DNA of 12,588 bases from Fibrobacter sp. GTDB taxonomy: Bacteria; Fibrobacterota; Fibrobacteria; Fibrobacterales; Fibrobacteraceae. The position numbers and the translations under genes are program-made. The stretch lies in contig DUVD01000117.1 in assembly GCA_012841225.1 (NCBI GenBank), positions 1-12,588 of the forward strand. The letters run 5' to 3'. Below the pieces are notes generated by a model. That model was not told the origin of the DNA, did no database searches, and worked only from the letters and a program-made list of their open reading frames with translations. Shown here piece after piece: positions 1-7,460 of this stretch (position 1 is its first letter; every line of letters begins with the position of its first letter).

Positions 1-320
1 TCGAAGGTGCCATTTGGAAACAGCGACGATTGGCCTTGCAAAAGGTGATGTGGGCTTGTTGCGGCATTGTGCGCACCACAGAAGGGCTAAATAAAGGTCT
101 AGAAAATACGTTGCGTTTTGAAAAAGAAGTCCAAAAAGTGTTTGAGCAAAAAGAAGCCAAAAACATTGACTTTTTAGCCTTCCGAAACGCCGTTCAGAAT
201 TCGAAGCTTATTTTAAGGAATGCTCTATCCCGTAAGGAATCAAGAGGACTACACTACGTTCTGGATTACCCAAACCTGAATCCTAAAACAAAGCGTCATC
301 GTATTTATCTTGAACCATAG
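1..320 (+). CDS. nadB: L-aspartate oxidase, C-terminal part (5' end outside window)
   Basis: The open frame enters from the left edge (first full codon at base 3) and stops with TAG at 318-320, giving about 105 C-terminal residues. They match the helical C-terminal domain of L-aspartate oxidase: a segment LQKVMWACCGIVRT, where the family has a 'lrrlMwdyvGIvR'-like helix, and further on the hallmark ARKESRG-type sequence (here SRKESRGLHYVLDYP). NadB is the cytoplasmic FAD enzyme that oxidises L-aspartate to iminoaspartate, the first step of de novo NAD synthesis with NadA. The FAD-binding and catalytic parts lie outside the window. Succinate dehydrogenase/fumarate reductase flavoproteins are the related alternative, but the ESRG-H-DYP ending favours NadB. 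The kinase gene follows after 21 bases on the same strand, so the two may be co-transcribed. Confidence 0.87.
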   Translation, partial: EGAIWKQRRLALQKVMWACCGIVRTTEGLNKGLENTLRFEKEVQKVFEQKEAKNIDFLAFRNAVQNSKLILRNALSRKESRGLHYVLDYPNLNPKTKRHRIYLEP

Positions 321-341
321 AAGAGTTATTATATTTATTTT

Positions 342-1352
342 ATGGTTTCTCAACGTTCTTCTAAAAAACCCGCTAAAATCGGTGGCTACAAGCCTACACA
401 AAAAATTGGACATGGCGCCATGGGAGATATTTGGCTTTGTCACGATCCCTCTCTTGATAGAATGGTGGTGGTCAAACAAATGCTACCCACCCTTACCGCT
501 TATGAAGAGTTAAACCAACGTTTTCAACGAGAAGCCTCTCTCCTTGCTCATTTGAAGCACCCAAATATTGTACATGCTTATTCTTTATGGCAAGAGCGCA
601 CTGGTCGCTTGTCTTTAGCTATGGAATTTGTGAACGGCAAAACACTTCGAGAAATTCTAGACGTTTCTCCTATTCCCCCTATTTTCGCCACCCTTTATTT
701 TTTACATGAAATCCTACAAGTCCTCGCATACGCCCACCAGCGCCAAATTATCCACCGCGATTTAAAGCCAAGCAACATGATGATCGAAAAAAATGGGCAT
801 GTTAAGCTTTTAGACTTTGGCATTGCACGTAACGCTGGTGCAGGCCAAGAGATGACGCTCCCAGGAAGTGTTTTGGGCACAGCTGCCTACATGAGTCCGG
901 AACAAATCACCGGAAAAACAGTGACGGCGCATTCCGATTTATTTAGCCTCGGGATTATTGCCTTTGAAATGCTCACTGGAAAGCACCCCTTTCGCGGCAA
1001 CACGATGGAGCTCACCAGTCAGTACATTTTAAATATTCGAATCCACAAAAAGCTGTTCCCTAAATCAACACCAAAAGCCCTTCGACTTTGGGTCTGCAAG
1101 ATGCTCGAAAAGAAACAATCCAAACGTTTTCAAAGTGCTCTGGAGGCAGTGGGTCAACTAGACAAAATTATGGACGGCTTGCCACGCAATCTCGATGTTA
1201 GCATGTCCAAATGGCTTAACGCTTTAAGTAATGGGCAAGCATTTGACGATGCCCCTACCCCAAAAAAATCAAAAAACTGGTTGTTTTTAGCCGTTGGGTT
1301 TGGTGTCGGTGCAATAGCGGCATTTACTGGCGCCTTCTTTTTCTTTAGTTGA
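342..1352 (+). CDS. Hanks-type Ser/Thr protein kinase with C-terminal membrane anchor
   Basis: A 336-residue eukaryotic-like protein kinase that phosphorylates Ser/Thr on partner proteins. The catalytic set looks complete: glycine-rich loop GHGAMG at 23-28, ATP-binding Lys45 in VVVK, helix-C Glu64, HRD at 138-140 with Lys142 and Asn145, DFG at 158-160, and an activation segment ending in MSPE at 184-187. After the kinase domain (about 15-275) comes a polar linker with a PKKSK stretch. A single hydrophobic segment (about 313-335) then ends the protein with four Phe and one Ser. There is no PASTA, TPR or other extracytoplasmic sensor, so the enzyme looks tail-anchored with its catalytic part in the cytoplasm. 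ATG 342 is the only ATG between the nadB stop and the kinase motifs, and no clear Shine-Dalgarno precedes it. The CvpA-type gene starts 6 bases after its stop. Substrates cannot be inferred. Confidence 0.9.
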   Translation: MVSQRSSKKPAKIGGYKPTQKIGHGAMGDIWLCHDPSLDRMVVVKQMLPTLTAYEELNQRFQREASLLAHLKHPNIVHAYSLWQERTGRLSLAMEFVNGKTLREILDVSPIPPIFATLYFLHEILQVLAYAHQRQIIHRDLKPSNMMIEKNGHVKLLDFGIARNAGAGQEMTLPGSVLGTAAYMSPEQITGKTVTAHSDLFSLGIIAFEMLTGKHPFRGNTMELTSQYILNIRIHKKLFPKSTPKALRLWVCKMLEKKQSKRFQSALEAVGQLDKIMDGLPRNLDVSMSKWLNALSNGQAFDDAPTPKKSKNWLFLAVGFGVGAIAAFTGAFFFFS

Positions 1353-1358
1353 GTTTTT

Positions 1359-1823
1359 ATGAATTGGATAGATATCGTCTGCTTAATTGTGGTTGCTTTG
1401 TTTTCTTTATTAGGCGTGTGGTCTGGCTTAATCAAAAGCGTATTTAAACTAGCGGCTTGGGTTTTTGCTGCACTGGGCGCCTATTTTGCCTACGATTTTG
1501 TGGGTGCTTTTATTGCCTCTAACTTTGATTTAAGCATAAGCACCGTCCGAGTAATTTGCATGGTTGGTGGCTTTTTGGTCCCCTTAATTTCGATATATGT
1601 GCTGGTTTCTTTTTTAGATAAATGGATCAAAAACACACCGTTAAATAGTCTTAATCGAGTAGGTGGTGGTCTTTTTGGCCTACTAAAAAGCTTAATCATC
1701 TGCTTTCTTATTTTAACAATAATAAGTTACTTACCTTTCTCGGGCAGTTTTTCTAAAACAAGAAAAAATTCAATTGCTTATGGGTTTTATATTGAAGTCG
1801 CCAAAAAACAATTACCGTTCTAG
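1359..1823 (+). CDS. CvpA family membrane protein
   Basis: A 154-residue integral inner-membrane protein with four hydrophobic helices at roughly 5-22, 28-50, 63-86 and 100-124. The start (DIVCLIVVALFSLLGVWSGL), and the LNRVGGGLFGLLKSL stretch before the last helix, are typical of the CvpA (colicin V production) family. Its members are small membrane proteins linked to envelope homeostasis, and in E. coli to colicin V export and the purF operon; the molecular role is poorly defined. The last 30 or so residues are polar and probably cytoplasmic. The start lies 6 bases after the kinase stop with no obvious Shine-Dalgarno, which suggests translation coupled to the kinase gene. The 3' end faces the convergent amidohydrolase gene across 7 bases. 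The family call is fairly firm; no specific function is claimed. Confidence 0.75.
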   Translation: MNWIDIVCLIVVALFSLLGVWSGLIKSVFKLAAWVFAALGAYFAYDFVGAFIASNFDLSISTVRVICMVGGFLVPLISIYVLVSFLDKWIKNTPLNSLNRVGGGLFGLLKSLIICFLILTIISYLPFSGSFSKTRKNSIAYGFYIEVAKKQLPF

Positions 1824-1830
1824 GTTAAGA

Positions 1831-3081
1831 TCACTTCACTTGACTGATAATTTTCTGCACGTCGGCCAGAATAGCTTCTTGATCGCGAACATAACCGTTT
1901 TCCATTATAATTTGACCATCGCAAATCACCATATCAATGCAGCGACTATCGGCAGCATAAACCCAGTTTGAAATCAAATGATAATTGGGAATCAAACGTT
2001 CATTATTGAGATCGAGAAGCAAAGCATCAGCTAACTTTCCTTCTTCTATAAGGCCTGCATCTATTCCATAAGCTTGAGCTCCATTGATCGTAGCCATGTG
2101 AAATACTTCTTCGGCTGTGAGGAGCTTGGGGTCTCCTTTTACCTTTGCTAATAAAGAAGCTAGTTTCATTTCTTCGCGCATGTCTAAATTATTATTAGAA
2201 GAGGCACCATCTGTACCAAGTGCAATAGGAATTTTTGCCTTCATCAAACTAGATATATCCATAATTCCACTCCCTAATTTCATATTAGAACCTGGATTAT
2301 GAATAAGAGTCACTTTTCTTTCTTTAATGATTTCAACATCTTCTGCTGTAAGATGAATGGCATGCGCCAACACGACATTAGGACCCAAAACGCCTAAAGA
2401 TTCGAGATACTCAACAGGCGTTTTTCCTTTATCGCGTTTGCAGTTTTCCACCTCTTCATTTGTTTCTGAAATATGAGTGTGAAGAACCAAACCGAGGGCG
2501 CGCGCTACCTCTGCACATCGTATCCATAAGGCGTCTCCGACTGTATAAATAGAATGAGGCATCACTGCAAGCTGGATGCGTTCGTGGTGATGACATTCCT
2601 TTTTTAAAAAATTGAAATTTTCCTCGATGCTCTCAGGAGTCATTAAGTTTTCGGCAAAAGTGACCCCTATAGTCGCCCTTACCCCCATTTCAACTGCAGC
2701 GCGAATTGTCTCTTCGCGATTCCAGTACATGTCTGCAAAAAAAACGGTGCCCGATTTAATCATCTCTAATATGGCTAAACGGGAGCCACAATAAATATGA
2801 GCAGCAGTGAACTTGCCCTCTAAAGGCCAGATGTATTCAGAAAGCCATTTAAATAAGCTCATGTCGTCGGCGTAACCTCTTAAAAGAGTCATGGCCGCAT
2901 GAGTATGACCGTTGTAAAAAGGAGCGACAATTGCTTTACCAGCCCCATCGATAATTTTAGTATCAAGAGGAATATCTTCTGGAGCAATATTACTTGCTAT
3001 TTTGTAAAAACGATTTTGTTGAATTAAAACATCTACAACATCACCTTCTTTCCAAACCGATTTAATTAAAAGAGATGGCAT
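1831..3081 (-). CDS. mtaD: Amidohydrolase, 5'-methylthioadenosine/S-adenosylhomocysteine deaminase type
   Basis: A metal-dependent TIM-barrel deaminase of 416 residues, the usual family length. Numbered from the start chosen here, the metal and active-site set is visible: HTH at 59-61 in NGHTHAAMTLLRG, the following DMSLFKWL segment, HTHISE with His203 and Glu206, HAIH at 240-243, and Asp291 in LGTDGASSNNN. This pattern belongs to the ATZ/TRZ-like group whose typical member deaminates methylthioadenosine, S-adenosylhomocysteine or adenosine to the inosyl product in the cytoplasm. Closely related aminohydrolases act on other purine-like or triazine rings, so the substrate is inferred. ATG 3081 is preferred because GGAG lies 6 bases upstream of it. 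In-frame ATG 3093 and TTG 3102 would add 4 or 7 residues but lack this signal. The gene is divergent from the GGDEF gene and convergent with cvpA. Confidence 0.83.
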   Translation of the reverse strand: MPSLLIKSVWKEGDVVDVLIQQNRFYKIASNIAPEDIPLDTKIIDGAGKAIVAPFYNGHTHAAMTLLRGYADDMSLFKWLSEYIWPLEGKFTAAHIYCGSRLAILEMIKSGTVFFADMYWNREETIRAAVEMGVRATIGVTFAENLMTPESIEENFNFLKKECHHHERIQLAVMPHSIYTVGDALWIRCAEVARALGLVLHTHISETNEEVENCKRDKGKTPVEYLESLGVLGPNVVLAHAIHLTAEDVEIIKERKVTLIHNPGSNMKLGSGIMDISSLMKAKIPIALGTDGASSNNNLDMREEMKLASLLAKVKGDPKLLTAEEVFHMATINGAQAYGIDAGLIEEGKLADALLLDLNNERLIPNYHLISNWVYAADSRCIDMVICDGQIIMENGYVRDQEAILADVQKIISQVK

Positions 3082-3087
3082 TTTAAA

Positions 3088-3091
3088 CTCC
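3088..3091 (-). promoter_or_regulatory. Shine-Dalgarno GGAG that decides the deaminase start
   Basis: On the minus strand GGAG is followed by six bases (TTTAAA) and then ATG at 3081-3079. The same GGAG overlaps the upstream in-frame ATG at 3093-3091, which argues that the upstream ATG is not the main start. Confidence 0.55.
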
Positions 3092-3191
3092 ATTTTGATC
3101 AAAAATAGATTCTATTTAAATAAAACCAGCCAAAGATGATTATTTCTTTCTGTTTTCTTAAAAAAAGCAAACTACCTAACTAGCTAAAGAG

Positions 3192-3197
3192 TATAAT
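3192..3197 (+). promoter_or_regulatory. Consensus -10 box TATAAT directly in front of the GGDEF gene
   Basis: A perfect TATAAT ends six bases before the ATG at 3204. Transcription from it would begin about at the start codon, giving a leaderless or nearly leaderless mRNA. No good -35 hexamer sits 16-18 bases upstream (about AAACTA), and no clear Shine-Dalgarno precedes the ATG. The box could be a chance match in this AT-rich divergent intergenic region. Confidence 0.35.
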
Positions 3198-3203
3198 ATA
3201 AAT

Positions 3204-4199
3204 ATGACTTCCGATTCGATTGAAAAACTACCCTTGTCTAGAGAAGAATTTTCGACATTAAAGTTATTTCATAATGTTTGTTATGAGAGTGTTATAGGGT
3301 ATTTGCTTAATTCAATCCCCGAAACCGTAGAAAAGGGTGCCGTTTTAATTGACCCCTCCCAGCCAGAAAAAAAACTTATTGTTTTGTTAGAAGGCTTACT
3401 CGAAGTTCGCATTGACTCTGCTGACGGTGTTTTTGCAGACCACATAAAAGAGGGCGATTGCGCAGGCGAGATGTCTATTTTTGACAACTGTCACCCAAGC
3501 GCATGGGTTATTGCTAGCAAGAAAAGCAAGGTTTTGCTTATACCCGCTTCTACAAGCCTAGCCATGCTCCACGCCTCTCATGACTTGAGCCTTAATTTTT
3601 TACAACTTTTAAGCCAACGCGTGCGTTATAGCAACCAAGTCGTATGCGAAGGTCAATACCATATTCGCACAATCGAAAAACACTCCCAAATCGACTCGTT
3701 AACTAGCTTGCATAATCGCCGCTGGCTCGAAGAAATGTACAACAGGGAATTAAAACGAAGTCATGCTGGAGATTTTAGGCTTTGCGCCTTTATGATCGAC
3801 ATCGATTTCTTTAAGAAAGTGAACGACACTTACGGTCATTTAATAGGCGACACCGTTCTTATCGAGGTAGCGGCTACATTAAATCAAAGTTTGCGCCCTT
3901 CCGATATGCCCGTTCGCTTTGGCGGCGAAGAATTCTCTGTTTTTTTACCTGGAACCACCACAGAAAACGCAAAAATTATTGCTGAACGCATTAGGGCTAA
4001 TGTTGAGAGTAAAGAAATTTTACTACCCGACGGCACGATCATCAAAGTCACAGTGAGCATAGGCTTTGCCGAACGAGAAAAAAATGATACGGTTGAAACT
4101 TTAATTGAAAAAGCCGATAAAGCACTTTACCAAGCCAAGCAAAACAACAGAAACCGTGTATGCATGTACATCAGTAAAGAAGAAACGTTTTTATTCTGA
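3204..4199 (+). CDS. Diguanylate cyclase with N-terminal cyclic-nucleotide-binding-like domain
   Basis: A 331-residue cytoplasmic protein without membrane segments. Residues about 20-135 form a CNB (Crp/Fnr sensor)-like beta-roll, with a GDCAGEMSIF segment at the phosphate-binding cassette. Residues about 165-325 are a GGDEF domain: DSLTSLHNRR entry motif, metal-binding FMIDIDFFKKVND region, and active site GGEEF at 240-244. The RxxD product-inhibition site (Arg231, Asp234) stands five residues before the active site. It should therefore make cyclic di-GMP from two GTP and be feedback-inhibited. In the cassette the Glu is kept, but the Arg that usually holds the cyclic phosphate aligns with Pro, so ordinary cAMP binding is doubtful. 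The gene is divergent from the deaminase gene, and its last 9 bases overlap the end of the convergent Mur ligase gene. The c-di-GMP target is unknown. Confidence 0.92.
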   Translation: MTSDSIEKLPLSREEFSTLKLFHNVCYESVIGYLLNSIPETVEKGAVLIDPSQPEKKLIVLLEGLLEVRIDSADGVFADHIKEGDCAGEMSIFDNCHPSAWVIASKKSKVLLIPASTSLAMLHASHDLSLNFLQLLSQRVRYSNQVVCEGQYHIRTIEKHSQIDSLTSLHNRRWLEEMYNRELKRSHAGDFRLCAFMIDIDFFKKVNDTYGHLIGDTVLIEVAATLNQSLRPSDMPVRFGGEEFSVFLPGTTTENAKIIAERIRANVESKEILLPDGTIIKVTVSIGFAEREKNDTVETLIEKADKALYQAKQNNRNRVCMYISKEETFLF

Positions 4200-5618
4200 T
4201 TTTTGCTGCAGCAATTCTTTTAAAAACAGGGCAAACTCACCAAGGCTCGGGTCACGAGCCCCCATTAATAAAATACAGTCTCGGGGCGTCGCCAAATCAA
4301 CCATTCTTTGAGCGGTTTGTTTTCGATCTCCAGTGTAGTATGCTTCTACACCTTCACTTAAAAGATCATCGGCCAAATCCGCACTCGAAATATCTCGAAC
4401 GGCGGTACCTCCGGCATCATAAATATCGCTTAAAAAAAAGCAATCATTTTGTCGATCGGAAGTCATGGGTCGAAGCGCATTTTTTATTTCTGAAACCAAT
4501 TCCGAACGTAAAAATCGAGTAGGCCCGTAACCGTGTGGTTGAAACCAAGCGATAACGCGCCCTTCGGTGAACGCCTGAACGCTACGTAAGCTCGCCGCGA
4601 TCTTGGCTGGGTTATGGGCAAAGTCATCGATTAAAGTAACACCAGAAAAAGTACCTAGTATTTGATGTCGACGATAAATGCCAGAAAAAGTAGCGAGGGC
4701 TTCGGCAATAGTTTCTAAAGAAACACCAACTTGAAGAGCCACCGCAATGGTGGCGAGGGCGTTCTCCATATTGTGTCGTCCAGGAAAAGGCAAGTCAAAA
4801 CGGATTAATTTGTTTTGATGGCGTACTCTAAATCGAATTCCTGTGTCAATCGCTTTAAAATCAGTGGCTTGCACTGCAACATGGTTTTCAAACCCGAAAT
4901 CAAATTCTCGACCAGCACTAAAGCGACTAGCTCCAGGATGGGCGTCGTTGACAATTAGAAGCTTGCCTCGACTTAACACATTGTGAGCAAAGGTGGAAAA
5001 TATTTCATTTAATTCCGAAAGTTCTTTATGGTCTTTATCTACGTTCAAAATGACACCTATTTCTGGCTCATATCGAGTTAAGGAACCATCACTTTCGTCG
5101 GCTTCTACGACTAACCAATCGCCAAAACCAGCGACCGCATTGCCTATTTTGCCTTTTTTCTCTAAAGAAACCAAACCCGCCCCAGTGATCATCGATGGGG
5201 AAAGACCCGCATAGTCTAAAACATGATAAATCATGCCTGTAACAGTGCTTTTGCCGCTAGTGCCACTAACCGCAATCGTTTTAATTGACCTTGAAATCAT
5301 AGCGAGGATTTCACTGCGATGCAAGAGAGGAAGATCAAGCATTTTTGCCGCGATAAGATCGGGATTAGAATCTTCTATTGCGGAGCTGAGCACCACATTA
5401 GAAAAAGTAGAGCTAACGCCCGAACCATCTTGTAAATAACAAGTGATTCCCATTTGCTCTAATTGCTTTTGAACTAAAGGAGGATTTGATTTTGAAAATT
5501 GACGATCAGAGCCACCAACAACAAAACCTTTCCCTGCCAAATATTGAGCAATAGCGCTCATGCCACTGCCGGCAAGTCCCACAAAAAAATAGGATTTTGA
5601 CAAGTTCAAGTTTTCCAT
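4191..5618 (-). CDS. Mur ligase family protein, MurC/Mpl-like (UDP-N-acetylmuramate--amino acid ligase)
   Basis: A 475-residue ATP-dependent ligase with the three-domain Mur layout. The N-terminal Rossmann part starts FVGLAGSGM and continues to GGSD, like the GxGGxGM...SGSD of MurC. The P-loop is GTSGKST at 119-125 (Lys123), followed by VVEADESDGS and NVDKDH in the central domain, and DDFAHNP (His335, Asn336) in the C-terminal domain. MurC adds L-alanine to UDP-MurNAc in the cytoplasm; Mpl adds a recycled tripeptide to the same acceptor. The N-terminus looks like MurC, while DDFAH resembles Mpl (DDFAHHP) more than MurC (DDYGHHP). The P-loop departs from the usual GTHGKTT of MurC. Family assignment is firm; the choice between MurC, Mpl and a paralogue is open. 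It is the last gene of the five-gene unit, and its ATG shares one base with the TAA of the pseudouridine synthase gene (TAATG), indicating coupled translation. Confidence 0.85.
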   Translation of the reverse strand: MENLNLSKSYFFVGLAGSGMSAIAQYLAGKGFVVGGSDRQFSKSNPPLVQKQLEQMGITCYLQDGSGVSSTFSNVVLSSAIEDSNPDLIAAKMLDLPLLHRSEILAMISRSIKTIAVSGTSGKSTVTGMIYHVLDYAGLSPSMITGAGLVSLEKKGKIGNAVAGFGDWLVVEADESDGSLTRYEPEIGVILNVDKDHKELSELNEIFSTFAHNVLSRGKLLIVNDAHPGASRFSAGREFDFGFENHVAVQATDFKAIDTGIRFRVRHQNKLIRFDLPFPGRHNMENALATIAVALQVGVSLETIAEALATFSGIYRRHQILGTFSGVTLIDDFAHNPAKIAASLRSVQAFTEGRVIAWFQPHGYGPTRFLRSELVSEIKNALRPMTSDRQNDCFFLSDIYDAGGTAVRDISSADLADDLLSEGVEAYYTGDRKQTAQRMVDLATPRDCILLMGARDPSLGEFALFLKELLQQKSE

Positions 5619-6886
5619 TATTTAGCCAGTAAGTTAGGGTCAATTGTGGGTTCGTAACCTGGAAGAACAATATCTTCAGGAATTTCTCCGCGACGGATGG
5701 CGGCGCGCTCTTCCTTTTTACGACGCTTTTCCAACTCTATTTCTTTTCGACGAGCAATGCGATCTTTCTTTTTAAGCAAATGCTCTTCCCTAGTCATACG
5801 GGTTTTTATAGGCGGTTCTTCATAAGGATAAACAACTTCTGCTTTGATGTCAGTCTCATCTACATAACGCCTGTCGGATTCAAAATCGCGAAAAAATGTT
5901 TGATCAAGGCTTGGCGAATCACAAATTGCATTTTCACGCAGGTATTCTAAGACGTTTTCAAATTGATCTTCTAATGGAATTTCAAAAGTGACCATCTTGC
6001 CTGTGCGAGGGTGCCGCAATGTGAGCTTTACTGCTTGTAATAACTGTGCAATACTCATTTCTAATGCTTGAGCAGCTGTCTCGCGGAGTAATGGAGGGAT
6101 GCGCATTAAACAAGCATCTCTACCATCATAAAGTGGGTCGCCAAACACGGGATTTCCCATGTAGCGATTGTGTACGCGAATTTGATGGGTGCGCCCTGTT
6201 TCTAAATCCAGCTCTAGTAAAGAAGCAAAAGCATAAAACTCTAGAATTTTATAGTGCGTTCTAGCTTCTTTTCCGTTTGGAGAAACGGCCATTTTTAGGC
6301 GATTTCTAGAATCGCGCTCAATAGGAGCATCGATAGTGCCTTCTAAATCCCTGGGCTGCCCCCAAACTAAAGCATTGTAGGTGCGCTTTAGCGTTCTCAT
6401 CTCTAGTTGAGAGGATAAAGACAAATGCGCTTTATCGTTTTTGGCAACCACCATTAGGCCTGGCGTATCTTTATCTAAGCGATGCACAATACCAGGCCGC
6501 AAAGGCCCGCCAACCTGAGAAAGATTTTCTTTAAAGTGAAATAATAGCGCCGCTGCGAGTGTCCCAGAACGAATACCACTTCCCGGGTGCACCACTAAAC
6601 GGCGCGGTTTATTAATCACAACGATGTCTTCATCTTCGTAGACAATGTCTAAAGGAATATCTTCGGGTTCTAAATTCGACTCTTCTTTTTCTGGAAGAGA
6701 TAACACTTGAATTTCCATTTCTGGTTCTAAACGAAAGTTTTTAGCGACGGGCTTACCTTCAAAAAGAACCTGCTCAGAAGCAATTAATTTTTGAATGTCC
6801 GTGCGAGAAAACTCTTTTAATTCAGACTGCAAAAAGCGATCCACTCGCTGATCCAGACAAAGCTCACTTACTTTAATTCTGATCAT
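5618..6886 (-). CDS. rluD: RluD-type 23S rRNA pseudouridine synthase
   Basis: A 422-residue RluA/RluD-family enzyme that isomerises specific uridines in RNA to pseudouridine. Residues about 12-60 form an S4 RNA-binding domain (RVDRFLQ...SRTDIQKLI...VLFEGKPV). The catalytic domain follows with VVINKPRRLVVHPG, the catalytic HRLDKDT motif (Asp138), RTYNALVWG and GRTHQIRVH. The motif runs on as DTPG instead of the common DTSG. Near the end of the domain the usual RQALHA-type segment reads AQLLQAVKL. Beyond about residue 330 is a charged tail of roughly 90 residues rich in Lys, Arg and Glu that is absent from the roughly 325-residue E. coli RluD. RluD itself modifies helix 69 of 23S rRNA; the exact target here is inferred. 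The start overlaps the lspA end by 14 bases, with AAGG nine bases upstream of the ATG. RluB/RsuA-type enzymes are excluded by the motifs. Confidence 0.88.
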   Translation of the reverse strand: MIRIKVSELCLDQRVDRFLQSELKEFSRTDIQKLIASEQVLFEGKPVAKNFRLEPEMEIQVLSLPEKEESNLEPEDIPLDIVYEDEDIVVINKPRRLVVHPGSGIRSGTLAAALLFHFKENLSQVGGPLRPGIVHRLDKDTPGLMVVAKNDKAHLSLSSQLEMRTLKRTYNALVWGQPRDLEGTIDAPIERDSRNRLKMAVSPNGKEARTHYKILEFYAFASLLELDLETGRTHQIRVHNRYMGNPVFGDPLYDGRDACLMRIPPLLRETAAQALEMSIAQLLQAVKLTLRHPRTGKMVTFEIPLEDQFENVLEYLRENAICDSPSLDQTFFRDFESDRRYVDETDIKAEVVYPYEEPPIKTRMTREEHLLKKKDRIARRKEIELEKRRKKEERAAIRRGEIPEDIVLPGYEPTIDPNLLAK

Positions 6887-7460
6887 GCTTTAACACCTTT
6901 TCCAAATTCATTTGTTTATGAATGGATTTTAATAATACAGGAGAAAGAAAGACTAATGCGACCCCAACAGTCACAAAACTATCCGCGACATTAAACGTTG
7001 GAAACCTAGTCATTATAAAATCAGGGAAATCACAATCAATAAAATCAACCACTTTTTGCAGGCGCATACGATCAATAAAATTCCCAATAGCACCAGACAT
7101 AATCATAGTGACGCCCAAACGAGAAAGCCAGTCACGCTTGTCAATAGAGCGAAAAAACCAAACTAAAACACTCATCGCTACAATCGATAGAAGTAAAAAG
7201 AACAAAACAGGAGGCAAAAAAGGAAGAATATCTTGCGGCCTGGAACTGAAAGCAGCTCCTTCATTGTAAACCAGCTGAAAGCGAACCCAATTGCCATTAG
7301 GGCCTATTAGAGGTATAATTTCACGGGTAGGAATGCCCTGTTCATTTGTAAACCGTTGTACGGCCCAGATCTTAGTGATTTGATCAAAAATCACGCCAAA
7401 AACAGCAAAAGAGAGTTGAAATCTATACGTTTTGATTTTATTAAGCCAGTATTTAATCAT
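6873..7460 (-). CDS. lspA: Lipoprotein signal peptidase (signal peptidase II)
   Basis: A 195-residue inner-membrane aspartic protease that removes the signal peptide of prolipoproteins after Cys lipidation. Four hydrophobic segments are visible at about 15-32, 82-104, 117-135 and 158-180. Family motifs occur in order: DQITKIWA, VYNEGAAFS, GAIGNFIDRM, VVDFID with catalytic Asp139, and FNVADS with catalytic Asp160. At 195 residues it is longer than E. coli LspA (164); the extra length lies mainly in the N-terminal region and the first periplasmic loop (around the IGPNGNW stretch). The start ATG lies inside the 3' end of the synthase gene (8-base overlap, ATGATTAA) and has AAGG seven bases upstream. 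It sits in the overlapping minus-strand unit, next to rluD as in many bacteria. The LptE-like lipoprotein encoded nearby is a likely client. Confidence 0.95.
   Translation of the reverse strand: MIKYWLNKIKTYRFQLSFAVFGVIFDQITKIWAVQRFTNEQGIPTREIIPLIGPNGNWVRFQLVYNEGAAFSSRPQDILPFLPPVLFFLLLSIVAMSVLVWFFRSIDKRDWLSRLGVTMIMSGAIGNFIDRMRLQKVVDFIDCDFPDFIMTRFPTFNVADSFVTVGVALVFLSPVLLKSIHKQMNLEKVLKHDQN

Noticed and set aside
748..756. TTATCCACC, one mismatch from a DnaA box
   Set aside because: A single site inside the kinase gene encoding the conserved IIHRD segment, far from dnaA, with no companions.
3113..3122. Palindrome TATTTAAATA upstream of the deaminase gene
   Set aside because: A purely A/T palindrome in an AT-rich spacer; expected by chance and not placed at a recognisable promoter.
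4244..4260. GC-rich hairpin GGCTCG-5-CGAGCC downstream of the GGDEF stop, considered as a terminator
   Set aside because: It lies within the coding end of the convergent Mur ligase gene and is not followed by a T-run on either strand, so coding constraint or chance is the simpler reading.
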